From NCBI GenBank assembly GCA_965243285.1, contig OZ251537.1, forward strand, positions 372,001 to 436,000: a stretch of 64,000 bases of DNA. The letters run 5' to 3'. A model generated the notes under the pieces. The model had not been told where the DNA came from and ran no database searches. It saw nothing but the letters and a program-made list of their open reading frames with translations. Shown in pieces: positions 11,504 through 20,984 of the stretch; position 1 is the stretch's first letter, and every line of letters begins with the position of its first letter. This DNA is from JAHRAW01 sp965243285 (GTDB taxonomy: Bacteria > Pseudomonadota > Gammaproteobacteria > Arenicellales > Poriferihabitantaceae). The translations under genes were made by a program, and so were the position numbers.

Positions 11504-12073
11504 CAAAAAGTCTGCGTACAACAGGCCTAAACGATGCCGGCTAACCGCTTCATGATCGGTGCTATATCAGCTGAACTCTCGAAAGAGTTATTGCAACAAA
11601 TGCAAATTAGAATGCGCGAATACCACCACACATTCCGGTACCCGCGCCTGCGGAGTTTACCGATGTGAATAACATGAATAAACTCGCGCTTGCGCGCGCC
11701 TTTGACTACCCTAGTTGTAAAAGAACGAAGCCCGCTCGGTGTGATTTGGAGGCGAAATGGCGAAAGTGCGCCACAGCCCAAACCGAAACCTACAATCGAG
11801 GGTACTTGCAAGGCGCGAGATTCTACTCGAATGAAAAGTAGCGTGTCAAGCAGAAGTTGTGTTTATTTTTGAAGAAATGTGTGTTTTCTCACGCTGATAT
11901 CCGCTGCGCGGCGGCGAACTCCACTCGGGCGGCTTGTCGCGCCATTAGTTTGTGCGAAAAAACCACCAATATGCCCGCCGCATCTGATGTTAGGGAAAAA
12001 CCTCGCGGTGAATGCCAGCTGTTGCGGTCATCGCCGCGGCCGCTATCGTCCATTTCCATGCTGGTGGGGCGGG
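11504..12073 (-). other. tRNA-Ala to 23S transcribed spacer
   Basis: About 570 bp of internal transcribed spacer. It contains the 5' half of the 23S processing stem and a CTCTTTCGAGAG sequence near 11575 that may serve as a boxA-like antitermination site. No gene seen. Confidence 0.6.
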
Positions 12074-12149
12074 TGGTGGAGCCAGGCGGGATCGAACCGC
12101 CGACCTCCTGCGTGCAAGGCAGGCGCTCTCCCAGCTGAGCTATGGCCCC
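12074..12149 (-). tRNA. tRNA-Ala (TGC)
   Basis: Minus strand GGGGCCATAGCTCAGCTGGG, anticodon loop CTTGCAC (anticodon TGC), T-loop GGTTCGATCCC, encoded CCA; 76 nt. It has the standard ribosomal-operon position, between tRNA-Ile and 23S. Confidence 0.97.
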
Positions 12150-12178
12150 GCGCTACGGGAAAAACCGCTTTTTCAACA

Positions 12179-12255
<77 letters not shown>

Positions 12256-12367
12256 AAGTTGCACCCTAAATTCACCACAAGCTGGCGCAAAACCCACGCA
12301 AATTTGCGTAGCTTCCACCAAAACCCATTTTTTGGGGTTTAGAGTGGCACCGGCCCGAGGTGAGCGA

Positions 12368-12395
12368 ATTATACGCCAGAAAATCTGTCGGTCAA
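12368..12395 (-). promoter_or_regulatory. Sigma70-like promoter for tRNA-Ile/tRNA-Ala/23S/5S
   Basis: Minus strand TTGACC (12390-12395), 16-nt spacer, TATAAT (12368-12373), followed by TCGCTCACCTCGGG. It lies about 112 bp upstream of tRNA-Ile. In a linked operon this would be inside the 16S-23S spacer and unnecessary; here it gives the 23S unit its own transcription start. The 16S promoter has the same 16-nt spacing. Confidence 0.75.
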
Positions 12396-12479
12396 CCGCC
12401 GATTTCCACCATTTGTTATTTGCCCATCAGATGCATGACGAGGCGGCGGTGAATTGGATTCGAGGGTGGGCGGCGACAG

Positions 12480-12800
12480 CGATGACATGGCGGGATTTGC
12501 AGTGGCCAATTTGTAACACTCCAAAAACGCGCCACACCCAGATAAATCAAATACAACCCGCCCAACTCACTGATCACCAATAAAAATTGTCGCTGGATGC
12601 CAGCAATAATGACAGCTCGATGCTTGACACTAAAACATGCAATCCGATGCCCAATAAATCACCCAACACAGCAAAGTACACCGCCCGCTTACCATGTGGA
12701 ATTGCCCAACTTAAAATATAAATCCAAGTTGCCCGAGTCTTGGTGGAATAAAAAAACTAACAATAGCAAACAGCCCAAGCGCGGATAATTCCGGAAAGTT
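12480..12800 (-). pseudogene. LysE/RhtB-type exporter, decayed N-terminal part
   Basis: Reading the minus strand across several stops and frameshifts gives FPELSALGLFAIVSFF, then GQLGFIF, and later GGLYLIYLGVARFWS in pieces. This is the start and second helix pair of a LysE/RhtB amino-acid exporter. The apparent start codon is lost and the C-terminal half is absent. It is one of three LysE-type genes in the 12-25 kb block, the others being truncated (18048) and intact (24113). Confidence 0.6.
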
Positions 12801-12805
12801 AACGC

Positions 12806-13270
12806 CTAAATTATCGGCATTTGTCGAGCATCATCTCGGGCTTGACGCCTAATTTCACCCCAAGCAGCAATGCTTCAATCAGCGCCGCCGTTGGTGTGTA
12901 ACAGAGCGTAACTTGCGCGATTTTGGCGGCCACCCCAGTGCCGAGCTCACGCGCCATGGCGAGGTTATTGGTTGAAATATCCACCCAAGTTGCGCCCGGC
13001 GCCAGCGCCGCAATAATGCCGCCACTGCCGACTCCAACTGCTCGGATTTCCTTCGCGCCAGGTTAATGAGGTGAAAACGACTTCGGCATCAAGAATCGAT
13101 TCAGTCGCCGGTGCTGTAGCCAATGCACCCTGCTCAACCGATATATCAACACGCGCCACATCGGTATCAAAAACTCGAACAAGGTGACCGGCGCGGATAA
13201 AATTAGCGGCAACACCGCCGCCAATGTTGCCCAGGCCGATGATGTGACGGGGGGTTGCCTATGATTAATG
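12806..13270 (-). pseudogene. 3-hydroxyisobutyrate dehydrogenase-like gene, decayed
   Basis: Pieces in different frames read IIGLGNIGGGVAANFIRAG (Rossmann GxGxxG), RVFDTDVARVDI, then GATWVDISTNNLAMARELG and EALLLGVKLGVKPEMMLD. This is the order found in beta-hydroxyacid dehydrogenases, but with frameshifts and a deleted middle containing the catalytic region. It lies just downstream of mtkB on the same strand and may once have belonged to that unit. Confidence 0.65.
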
Positions 13271-13280
13271 GTGTTTGGTT

Positions 13281-14165
13281 TTAGGCACCAAGGGCTTGTT
13301 GGGTAACGGCAGCAAAAGAAGAGGGGGTGGGCACAACAATGATGCCGCATTTTTTCAATACGGCCACTTTTTCAGCGGCGCTTTCACCCGCCGTATTAAT
13401 AATTGCCCCGGCATGCCCCATGCGTTTTCCTTTGGGGGCGGTCAACCCGGCGATGTAGGCCATTAATTTTTTACTGAAGTTGTGTTTGGCCCACATGGCG
13501 GTTTCAACTTCCTGCGTGCCGCCAATTTCGCCAATCATAATGACCGCTTCCGTGTCCGCGTCGTGTTCAAACAACATGAGATGGTCTAAAAATGAACTGC
13601 CATTGATGGTATCGCCGCCAATTCCAACGCTGGTTGAGATGCCGATGCCAACCTCCTTCAATTGCGATGCAACTTCGTACCCCAGTGTGCCGGAACGGCC
13701 AATGACGCCAATATTGCCTGGTTGATAAATATGCCCCGGCATAATCCCCAGCAATGCTTTTCCGGGAGAAATAGTCCCGGCGCAGTTGGGGCCGGTGAGA
13801 ATCATGCGCTCTTCTTTTTTGAAGCGCCGCATATAGCGTTTTACTTTCATCATATCGTGCGCCGGAATGCCGTCCGTGATGGCAACGCAGAATCGAATGC
13901 CGGCATCGGCGGATTCCATGATGCTGTCGGCGGCAAAGGGCGGAGGCACAAATACGATGGTCGAGTTTGCGCCGGTTGCTTTGACCCCTTCTTTGACGGA
14001 ATTAAAAATAGGCAAGCCCAAATGGAGGCCGCCGCCTTTGCCCGGAGTCACGCCGCCCACTACATTGGAGCCGTATGCCAACATTTCTTTGGCATGAAAC
14101 GAGCCTTTGTCGCCGGTGAAACCTTGAATTAATATTTTGCTGTTTTCATCGATGAGTATGGACAT
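13281..14165 (-). CDS. mtkB: Malate-CoA ligase (malate thiokinase) subunit alpha
   Basis: With MtkA it activates malate to malyl-CoA with ATP, a serine-cycle step. It starts MSILIDENSKILIQGFTGDK and has FHAKEMLAYGSNVVGGVTPGKGG (CoA-binding half, residues 24-46), GPNCAGTISPGKALLGIMPGH and SRxGTLGYE-type IGRSGTLGYEV. The phosphohistidine loop is GHAGAI near residue 251. Sequence blocks fit the methylotroph MtkB more closely than SucD. The gene is intact, 294 residues, 15 bp after mtkA. In a neighbourhood of broken genes its integrity suggests use, though a succinyl-CoA synthetase role cannot be fully excluded. Confidence 0.85.
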   Translation of the reverse strand: MSILIDENSKILIQGFTGDKGSFHAKEMLAYGSNVVGGVTPGKGGGLHLGLPIFNSVKEGVKATGANSTIVFVPPPFAADSIMESADAGIRFCVAITDGIPAHDMMKVKRYMRRFKKEERMILTGPNCAGTISPGKALLGIMPGHIYQPGNIGVIGRSGTLGYEVASQLKEVGIGISTSVGIGGDTINGSSFLDHLMLFEHDADTEAVIMIGEIGGTQEVETAMWAKHNFSKKLMAYIAGLTAPKGKRMGHAGAIINTAGESAAEKVAVLKKCGIIVVPTPSSFAAVTQQALGA

Positions 14166-14180
14166 GGCTTGCCACCTGTT

Positions 14181-15350
14181 TTAACTGGATGATTGAAGTT
14201 GTTGAACGGCGAGAGTCGCCGCTTCCGCCAGGGTGTCCGCAATCAATATGGGCAGACCGCTATTGATAATAATTTCCCGCCCTTCGGCTACATTGGTGCC
14301 CGACAAACGAACCACCAACGGGATGTTGGTTTGGGTTTTTTGGAGGGCGCTGATGATTCCTTCGGCAACCCAATCACAGCGGTTAATTCCCGCGAAAATA
14401 TTCACTAAAATCACTTTAACGCTGGCATCGGCCAACACCAAATTAAACGCCTTGGCGGTCCTCTCGGGAGAAGCCCCGCCGCCAATATCCAGGAAGTTGG
14501 CGGGTTCTCCTCCGGCATGTTTAATCATATCCATAGTGGCCATGGCAAGCCCGGCCCCATTGATGATACAGCCGATATTGCCATTTAAACCCACATAGTT
14601 TAAACCCCTGTCTTGCGCATCTTTTTCACGGATGGATTCTTGTGATTTATCCCGCAACTCAGAAATATCCGAGTGCTTAAAGAGCGCATTGTCATCAAAT
14701 TCCATTTTGGCGTCCAACGCCAACAAATGGCCTTCTTCGGTAACCGCCAGTGGATTAATTTCAATTAAACTGGCGTCCAAATCAAGCATGGCTTGATGGC
14801 AACCCATTAAAATGGCGCTCATTTCTTTGATTTGACCTTTTGCCAATCCCAGTGCCTGGGATATTTCCCGGGCTTGAAATGGCAACAAACCAACCGCGGT
14901 TTCCACTCCGGTTCGGATGATCGCTTCGGGCATTTTAGCGGCGACTTGCTCTATATCCATGCCGCCTTGTTGTGAATAAATCACCGTGATGCATTCCCGG
15001 GTGCGGTCCAACGCAAAGGCGAGATAAATTTCACGCTCAATGTCACATGCCGCTTCCACATACAGCCGAAAACATAACTTGCCTTCCTCTCCGGTTTGCG
15101 GGGTGACAATGCGGGAGCCTAATAATTGGCTGGCCGCCTGGGCAACTTCGTTATCCGTCTTGCATAATTTAATGGCCCCGGCCTTGCCTCTTGCGCCCGT
15201 ATGAACTTGCGCTTTGACCAGCCATTTGTCGTTGCCAATTTCCGTGGTTCGATAACTGGCTTGCTCCGGCGAATAAGCTAACCCCCCGTCCGGGATGGGC
15301 ACGCCGTATTTTTGCAAGATGGCTTTCGCCTGGTATTCATGGATATTCAT
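14181..15350 (-). CDS. mtkA: Malate-CoA ligase subunit beta
   Basis: ATP-grasp subunit of malate thiokinase. Starts MNIHEYQAKAILQKYGVPIP; the block ATMDMIKHAGGEPANFLDIG followed by VKVILVNIFAGINRCDWVAEG (about residues 270-340) is characteristic of MtkA and also present in SucC. Length 389 is right for the family. Its stop is followed by mtkB after 15 bp, and its start overlaps the malyl-CoA lyase stop by 4 bp, so the three are one transcription unit: lyase, mtkA, mtkB. Confidence 0.85.
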   Translation of the reverse strand: MNIHEYQAKAILQKYGVPIPDGGLAYSPEQASYRTTEIGNDKWLVKAQVHTGARGKAGAIKLCKTDNEVAQAASQLLGSRIVTPQTGEEGKLCFRLYVEAACDIEREIYLAFALDRTRECITVIYSQQGGMDIEQVAAKMPEAIIRTGVETAVGLLPFQAREISQALGLAKGQIKEMSAILMGCHQAMLDLDASLIEINPLAVTEEGHLLALDAKMEFDDNALFKHSDISELRDKSQESIREKDAQDRGLNYVGLNGNIGCIINGAGLAMATMDMIKHAGGEPANFLDIGGGASPERTAKAFNLVLADASVKVILVNIFAGINRCDWVAEGIISALQKTQTNIPLVVRLSGTNVAEGREIIINSGLPILIADTLAEAATLAVQQLQSSS

Positions 15351-16312
15351 GGACGAATCTCATGGGTGTTTTTCTCGATCGCCTGCGCTTGTTCAATGAC
15401 ATTACGCGCCATTTTCTCAGAGGCGATATCAATCATTTTTCCGTCTAACTGAGCCGCTCCTTTGCCATCTTTAGCCGCTTCCTGCAGCGCATCCAGTATT
15501 CGTTTGGCGCGAATAATTTCACTTTCAGGCGGTGACATAATGGCATTCGCCAACTCAATTTGCGACGGATGTATCGCCCATTTTCCTTCATACCCCAACG
15601 CAGCAACGCGCTGCGCCGCTTGTTTATAGCCGGCCGCATCATTAAAATCGCCAAAGGGCCCGTCAATCGCGCGCAGACCGTAGGCGCGGCAAGCGGTTGC
15701 CATATTGACCAATGCCGCATGCCATTGATCGGCGAGCGCGCCATCACAATGATAGTTGAGATTTAAGCCGCCGATATTGGTGGTTCTGGCCCGCATGCTG
15801 GCCGCATAATCGGCCACGCCAAAATGCAATGCTTCAAGCCGTGGGCTAGCCTGGGCTATTTGCATCACATTGGCGCCGCCAAGCGCGGTTTCGATAAGAC
15901 ATTCCAAACCGATTCTATGTTTGATTCCTTTGGCTTGTTCAATTTGCGTAAGCAGCATATCCACCGCATAAACATCCGCAGCCACCCCCACTTTGGGTAT
16001 GAGAATGGTGTCAAGATGGTTGCCAGCCTGTTCAACGATATCGACAACATCCCGATACATATAATGCGTATCCAACCCGTTAATTCTCACCGAGATGGTT
16101 TTGTTGCCCCAATCCAAATCATTCAACGCTTCAATAATATTCTTCCTCGCCTGCGCTTTATCATCGGGAATAACCGCATCTTCGCAGTCTAAAAAGACAT
16201 AATCAGCCTGGCAAGCGGTGGCTTTGCCAAACAAACTCGGATGGCTGCCAGGCACCGCTAATTCACTTCTTTGTATGCGTGCTTTGGCTTGGGAATACTG
16301 GGTAAAACTCAT
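15347..16312 (-). CDS. mcl: L-malyl-CoA lyase (HpcH/HpaI, CitE-like)
   Basis: Cleaves malyl-CoA to glyoxylate and acetyl-CoA. Landmarks: RSELAVPGSHPSLFGKA at the N-terminus, FLDCEDAVIPDDKAQARKNI (acidic metal ligand region), RINGLDTHYMYRDVVDIVE, GLECLIETALG and GKWAIHPSQIELAN. These match malyl-CoA lyases of serine-cycle methylotrophs nearly block for block. 321 residues. First gene of the lyase-mtkA-mtkB unit. Lies next to a 16S fragment (16488-16614), so the operon was inserted beside, or captured with, ribosomal DNA. Confidence 0.88.
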   Translation of the reverse strand: MSFTQYSQAKARIQRSELAVPGSHPSLFGKATACQADYVFLDCEDAVIPDDKAQARKNIIEALNDLDWGNKTISVRINGLDTHYMYRDVVDIVEQAGNHLDTILIPKVGVAADVYAVDMLLTQIEQAKGIKHRIGLECLIETALGGANVMQIAQASPRLEALHFGVADYAASMRARTTNIGGLNLNYHCDGALADQWHAALVNMATACRAYGLRAIDGPFGDFNDAAGYKQAAQRVAALGYEGKWAIHPSQIELANAIMSPPESEIIRAKRILDALQEAAKDGKGAAQLDGKMIDIASEKMARNVIEQAQAIEKNTHEIRP

Positions 16313-16401
16313 GTTATTTCTCTCGGGCTGGTGTTTTGATGTGGGGATTTTCGCGGATTATAACCAATATCAAGCGGAGTCGACGGCAATATAACCCTAG
16401 T

Positions 16402-16475
16402 TGAAAATAAATGCGGATTGGGCATCCGTTGGGTCCTATTGATAAATCAACCCTCATGATTGACGGGTTAAGAAA
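16402..16475. repeat. 75-bp repeat next to a 16S fragment, copy 1
   Basis: The sequence from tgaaaataaatgcggattgg to ttgacgggttaagaaa is about 80% the same as 19195-19270. In both places the gggttaagaaa end faces 16S-derived sequence, as if both were the same end of one element. Confidence 0.65.
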
Positions 16476-16487
16476 TGTCCGCCATTC

Positions 16488-16614
16488 AAGCGGATTGCGA
16501 GGATGCCCCGACCGCCGAATCTCTATTGGGTTTAAGGGGGTAATGCAGCCGCAGATTCCCCATAGGGCTACCTTGATACGACTTCACCCCAGCGCCATGA
16601 CCCATAGCATGGCA
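16488..16614 (-). pseudogene. Decayed 3' end of a 16S rRNA gene
   Basis: The sequence aligns with the 16S 3' end at 34060-34165: gcagccgcagattcccca here against ccagccgcaggttcccct there, then gggctaccttgatacgactt against cggctaccttgttacgactt. The match continues about 45 bp past the 16S end into the trailer (caagcggattgcgaggatgc against caagcagattgtgaggacgc). The anti-Shine-Dalgarno is altered (aagggggtaat for aaggaggtgat), so it is not functional. Confidence 0.8.
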
Positions 16615-16645
16615 TCCGCCTGCGCGCGCTTTCAAGCGCTGCCGA

Positions 16646-17926
16646 TTAACATGTACGCTCATGAAGTTTGGCGCGATATTTACACGCGGCGTATCCCGTC
16701 AACCACAAGCACGCCGGATACATTAAATCCGCGCCGAAAGTTCCCATAGTTGAACCGACAATACCTAAACACAATAAGCCGAATGCTTTGGCGATTTTGC
16801 TGGCAGCAATTTTGATATACGCCACCACCGCTAACCCGTATAGGATGAAAAAATTCTGCCCGGCTAGCCGCAACATATCGTCGATGCCGAGCCATTGTTG
16901 GCGGTATATCAATATCGCCACGACAAACAACCCGCATGTGATTGACAGCGCAACATGCGGCGTTTGATTTTTGTCAACTTGCGCGACGCGCTGCGGCAAC
17001 AACCCTTCGCGCGCAGACGAAAATACCAATCGCGAAGCGGCCCATACGGCGCCGATTAAGTTGGCGAGAATGATGATGCATGACAATATAGCAACAAGTT
17101 TACTGGCGATTGCGCCAAACGCATGCCCGGCTAATGCGGCCAGCGGCGATGAGCGCATCAAAGGATGCGATTGCGGCAACAAAATCTGTATTGCAAAAAT
17201 TAAAAATAGGTATAAAAATATTACGATGAGAAAACTCAACGCCACTGAAATCGGATAATCGCGGCGTGGGTTTTTATATTCTTCGATGGTGAACGACAAC
17301 AATTCCCAACCGGTAAATGCAAAAAACACCATGCCGAACAACGGCAATAATTGCGGAATTTCGACTAGCCGAGGCGCGGCGATGCCGGCCCCCGACGATT
17401 CGGTGGAAAATATCAATGCCAGCGCTGGAATCAACAATAACGACAACACCAAAAAAATCGCCACCGCATACTGCACTTTTCCGGTGATTTGCGCGCCTCG
17501 GTAATTAACCCCAAAGGCCACTGCAAGCAACAACAAAGACAGCGCGGAGTCGGATAGATTCCACTCCGGCGGTAACAACGAGTGCAAGTAATAACTTCCG
17601 GTGAGCGCGATGGCGGGGATTCCTAGGCCAAAAGTACCCATCAACAATACTTCGGTGGCAGCTGCGAAATTGCGCGAAAAGGCGTGTTGCATGAAGCCAG
17701 CGATGCCGCCGGCGGTGGGAAATCGCGCCCCCAATGCGGAAAATATCACCAGCAACGGCATCACCAATAAGGCGCAAAAAATCCATACATAGTACGATGT
17801 CGCGCCGGCGTGGTGGTAAGCAAGCCCCGGCAAAAGCAATAACCCGCTACCGACAACAATAGTTATGCCTAACGCAGTGGCTTGCGTTACCCCTAAGGTT
17901 TTTTTAAGGCTGGGACGATGAGTCAT
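16646..17926 (-). CDS. APC-family amino-acid permease
   Basis: 426 residues, about twelve membrane helices. The N-terminus LGVTQATALGITIVVGSGLL carries the G[S/T]G[I/L] substrate-binding turn of APC transporters; FAFTGWELLSFTIEEYKNPRRDYP (about residues 205-228) is the conserved helix 6 / loop 6-7 block. Probably imports or exchanges an amino acid or amine; YjeH-like exporters share this length, so direction is unclear. The reading frame is intact. Flanked by the 16S 3' fragment on one side and a truncated LysE and IS on the other. Confidence 0.8.
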   Translation of the reverse strand: MTHRPSLKKTLGVTQATALGITIVVGSGLLLLPGLAYHHAGATSYYVWIFCALLVMPLLVIFSALGARFPTAGGIAGFMQHAFSRNFAAATEVLLMGTFGLGIPAIALTGSYYLHSLLPPEWNLSDSALSLLLLAVAFGVNYRGAQITGKVQYAVAIFLVLSLLLIPALALIFSTESSGAGIAAPRLVEIPQLLPLFGMVFFAFTGWELLSFTIEEYKNPRRDYPISVALSFLIVIFLYLFLIFAIQILLPQSHPLMRSSPLAALAGHAFGAIASKLVAILSCIIILANLIGAVWAASRLVFSSAREGLLPQRVAQVDKNQTPHVALSITCGLFVVAILIYRQQWLGIDDMLRLAGQNFFILYGLAVVAYIKIAASKIAKAFGLLCLGIVGSTMGTFGADLMYPACLWLTGYAACKYRAKLHERTC

Positions 17927-18047
17927 GGTTTTTTATTTCGACTGAGCAATGCGCGGTGTTGGCCGTCCCAACATTCTATCCATTGAATCCTATGAACATG
18001 CGATTCTCACTTCCATCGAGACATTAATTTATCTGTAAATTTCGCCC

Positions 18048-18485
18048 CTAGTTTATTAGGAAAATCAGCGCGATAGTGATAAATAAAAATGCAGTTATGT
18101 ATTGCGAAATTGCACGGCCGTATATTTTTTTAGAGCATGCGCTTTGAAAACTCGCGCCTGCGAGACCAAAAATATAATTGACGCTGGTGCCGATTGCGCA
18201 CAACACCGCACCGAGGAATAGCGCAAGCCCATGCGGCGTTGGTGTATTGGCCGGAATAAATTGTGGAATGAATGAAATAAAAAATACCAACGCTTTGGGG
18301 TTGGCTAGATTGGTGAGCACGCCTCGCCAGAAGATGTTTTTTGTTTTTAGGGTTTTTGATTTTTCGGCGCCCGAGCCCGTTTTAGTCATTAAAATGGACA
18401 CGCCCAAATAAAGCAGATACAAACTACCAAACACTTGTAGAAGATTAAAAAAGCGTGGGTCATAACTGCCCGCAAAAAAAATAAA
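18048..18485 (-). pseudogene. LysE/RhtB exporter truncated at its N-terminus by an IS
   Basis: From the IS border the minus strand reads FFAGSYDPRFFNLLQVFGS without a start, then YLLYLGVSILMTKTG, NLANPKALVFFISFIPQF and a final helix up to the stop at 18048. This is the C-terminal two-thirds of a LysE/RhtB amino-acid exporter. The first helices are missing; the other side of the IS has no matching piece, so the insertion came with a deletion. An internal Met (18434) could start a short product but would lack the N-terminal helices. Confidence 0.75.
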
Positions 18486-19193
18486 GGGCTGTTCCAGATA
18501 ACTAGGCTATATTCGCCTTAACCCATTGTTTTAACTGGGTTAATTGCGCCGTGGGCTTGGCGTTGTTAAAACCCCACTCGCATTCCTTCAAATATAGAGG
18601 AAATTGCGCTCGCGGCACGCCGTTAAACTTACCCATAGGTCGCTTTGCTTAGGTTCCAAAAATTATCAATGCCATCGATGTGATTCTTGTGCGCGGCAAA
18701 CAATTTTTAGTGGTTGAGCCGATGGTGCTTAAAACCCGACACATCGAGCGCATTATACGCTTGCCAACAATCGCTATAAACAACGCTATCAGGCTGCACA
18801 TGGTCTTTGATAATGGGCATTAATGTCCGCGCCTTCGCATCCCAATAATCAGCGTGAAAACCCGCCCACCGCGCTTTAACAAGCCAACTACGGGGATTTT
18901 ACCCGACCGCGCTTACCGTATGTCGCGCGCTGCCAAAATACGACTCATCAACTTCTATTTCACCACTCAAATAACGCGCCGCATCGGCTTCAAGATTCAG
19001 CGTGATAATCTGCCGCAAACGATAAAAATAGTAGGCCACAGTCTTCACATTAACCCCGACCAAATCCACCGCGCATCGCGCCGTCGTCCCGGCAACAAAA
19101 TGCTCGCTCAACCGCCGCTGTTTATAGCCGCTTAATTTGCTCTTTCTCATGCTAATCCAGATAACATAAATTTGTGTTATCTGGAACATCCCC
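18486..19193 (-). mobile_element. IS1595-like element, second copy
   Basis: Ends are inverted: GGGCTGTTCCAGATAAC on the left and the complement of GGGGATGTTCCAGATAAC on the right, about 708 bp. I find no convincing 8-bp duplication, in keeping with a deletion at the left junction. A palindrome, ccagataac then gttatctgg, lies inside the right end. It cuts a LysE gene on the left and abuts the 75-bp repeat and a 16S fragment on the right. Confidence 0.8.
18502..19150 (-). pseudogene. Frameshifted IS1595-family transposase
   Basis: Starts MRKSKLSGYKQRRLSEHFVA at 19150 and keeps GEIEVDESYFGSARH (a catalytic acidic residue of the DDE transposase) before a stop. Later frames carry QPDSVVYSDCWQAYNALDVSG-like and HIDGIDNFW-like segments and end FNGVPRAQFPLYLKECEW up to the stop at 18502-18504. 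At least one frameshift makes it inactive. It supplies the middle region missing from the copy at 475. Confidence 0.8.
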
Positions 19194-19194
19194 T

Positions 19195-19270
19195 TTGAAA
19201 ATAAAAGTGGATTAGGTATCCGTTGTGTTCTATTAATAAAATCAATCCTCGAGTTGACGGGTTAAGAAAG
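19195..19270. repeat. 75-bp repeat next to a 16S fragment, copy 2
   Basis: Partner of 16402-16475; from gaaaataaaagtggattagg to ttgacgggttaagaaa. It fills the space between the IS end and the internal 16S fragment exactly. Confidence 0.65.
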
Positions 19271-19346
<76 letters not shown>

Positions 19347-19495
19347 GTGGTTGGACATATTATACCGCGCGTGTTGGTGGCTTATGCAGAGTTGACGCTT
19401 GATAGTGGATCAATCGCCGTGCTGATTGAGCAAATTTTATTTTCTGCGGATCTTTGGCTCATCAAGTTTTTAGGGGGTCATGTTTTTTCGATGCA

Positions 19496-19987
19496 TCAGT
19501 CGCCAGAGATGCCGTGTATTTGTTTCGCATCGGGGCGGTTCCAATAACGGTTGGGATTGTCTTTGTCATTTAAGTATTTGGAGTGACTCCCCCATAACTC
19601 CTGCACACGAATAGTCGGTTCTTCGTTGACATGATTTGCAAAAATAACCTCAAGCGCTCTGTTCATTAATGCCTCATCGGCGGGAATGGAAAAAACCACT
19701 TCCACGGCATCGGTAGTCTGAATCGTGCCTTCCGCACCGGCATGTGATCCTTCCAGCGCACGAAACTTCTGACTGCCAGCCTTGCGTACATACAAACAAT
19801 TATCATAGGCGCCCTGCTTGAGCGGCAAATCTCGTCCGAGTGCAATCAACAAATTGTCCAACCCTGCACACGGTGTTTGAATCGTAACTTGCCATTCACG
19901 CTCCAGATACGCGGCGCTGGTATTAATATTATCAAGTTTGTTATCCATGGCATCCACTGTATGCAGTTTTTTCGACAAATTAGACAT
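19496..19987 (-). CDS. Hypothetical protein, 163 residues
   Basis: I do not recognise this family. It begins MSNLSKKLHTVDAMDNKLDN and ends in a polar tail with VQELWGSHSKYLNDKDNPNR. Predicted soluble, no signal peptide or membrane segment. The frame is intact and preceded by a plausible AGCGGAGATAG ribosome-binding sequence. It is 15 bp downstream of the DMT-family pseudogene and could have formed one unit with it. The stretch 19347-19495 downstream shows no gene. Confidence 0.6.
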   Translation of the reverse strand: MSNLSKKLHTVDAMDNKLDNINTSAAYLEREWQVTIQTPCAGLDNLLIALGRDLPLKQGAYDNCLYVRKAGSQKFRALEGSHAGAEGTIQTTDAVEVVFSIPADEALMNRALEVIFANHVNEEPTIRVQELWGSHSKYLNDKDNPNRYWNRPDAKQIHGISGD

Positions 19988-20002
19988 TTCTATCTCCGCT
20001 TG

Positions 20003-20875
20003 TTAAGCGTTTTTGAAATGATTGATGTGCTGAACGACAAGATAATATGTCGTCGCCAGCAAAATAATCGCGCCGCCGAGCACGGTGTTTATTCCGGGGC
20101 TTTCGCCAAACAGTAGATACGCCCAGATTGGCGCGATAGGGATTTCAGACAACCCGACCAGCGCGGCGATGGTTGCGGTTACGCGTTGCACACCAAGCAG
20201 ATAAACACCGAAACCGAGTCCTAAGTTTATCAGCCCATACAGACTAAGCCACAGATAATCGATGGGTAACGTGTTCGTAAAAGAACTAAACGGCGATACC
20301 GCAAGCGCGCCGAGAAAACCCGAAAAATAGGTTGCTTTTATTACATTGGCTGTCGGGTAGTATTTTGTTGCGATGGTAAGCGATGCCATAAAAAATGTCA
20401 TGCCAAAAGCAAGTGCAATGCCAAGATTGTCACCGAATTTTTGCGCGCCCCACAAAATTACGGCAACGCCGATGGCACACAATACGCAAGTGGCAAATGA
20501 AACCCAGTCGGCTTTCTCTTTCAATGCAATCAGCGCAAGAAGAAAAGTTACCAGCGGCATTGTGCCGTAGACAAAGGATACATTTGCGATGGTGGTATGA
20601 AAAAATGACGAAATGAAAAAAATCATCCCGCAAGTAGAAAGTATGCCAACGACTATTTCGCCGGATGAAAAATGAAATGCTTCGCAAAAAATAAACCGAA
20701 TGCTTTTACCATGCATGAACAAGTACATCATCAACACACAAAGACCGCCAATGAGCGAACGCCAAAACAATGTGGTCGAAATGTCGGTGCTCACCACCCG
20801 CGTAAAAAGCCCCGCGGTACTTCACGCAAGCGCGGCGATGAACACAAGTAATATGCCAATTTTTTGACTCATCAT
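20003..20875 (-). pseudogene. EamA/DMT-family transporter with an in-frame stop at codon 18
   Basis: From ATG at 20873-20875 the product reads MMSQKIGILLVFIAALA, then TGA (20822-20824), then STAGLFTRVVSTDIS and a full ten-helix EamA transporter (two repeats) to 20003. Relatives have LAWSTAGLFTR there, so a TGG became TGA. TGA is a normal stop elsewhere in this window (for example galE), so recoding to Trp is not supported. A shorter product starting at 20797 would lack helix 1. Annotated as a recent pseudogene. Confidence 0.75.
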
Positions 20876-20984
20876 CGGCGCCTCTCGTGTGAAAATTTGT
20901 AAATGCTACTGGAACACAAACTTTGCTTTTGCAATTATTGTTTACACATCCGACTATCCAGCGTCAGTTTATGTTGCACCTGTG

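Noticed and set aside
16646..19150. Whole 12-34 kb block as an integrative element or prophage
   Set aside because: No integrase, attachment-site duplication, or phage structural gene; the borders are 16S remnants instead.
20822..20824. TGA read as tryptophan or selenocysteine in the DMT transporter
   Set aside because: TGA ends galE and other genes, no SECIS-like hairpin is seen, and adjoining genes carry TAG and frameshift lesions; a simple pseudogene is more likely.
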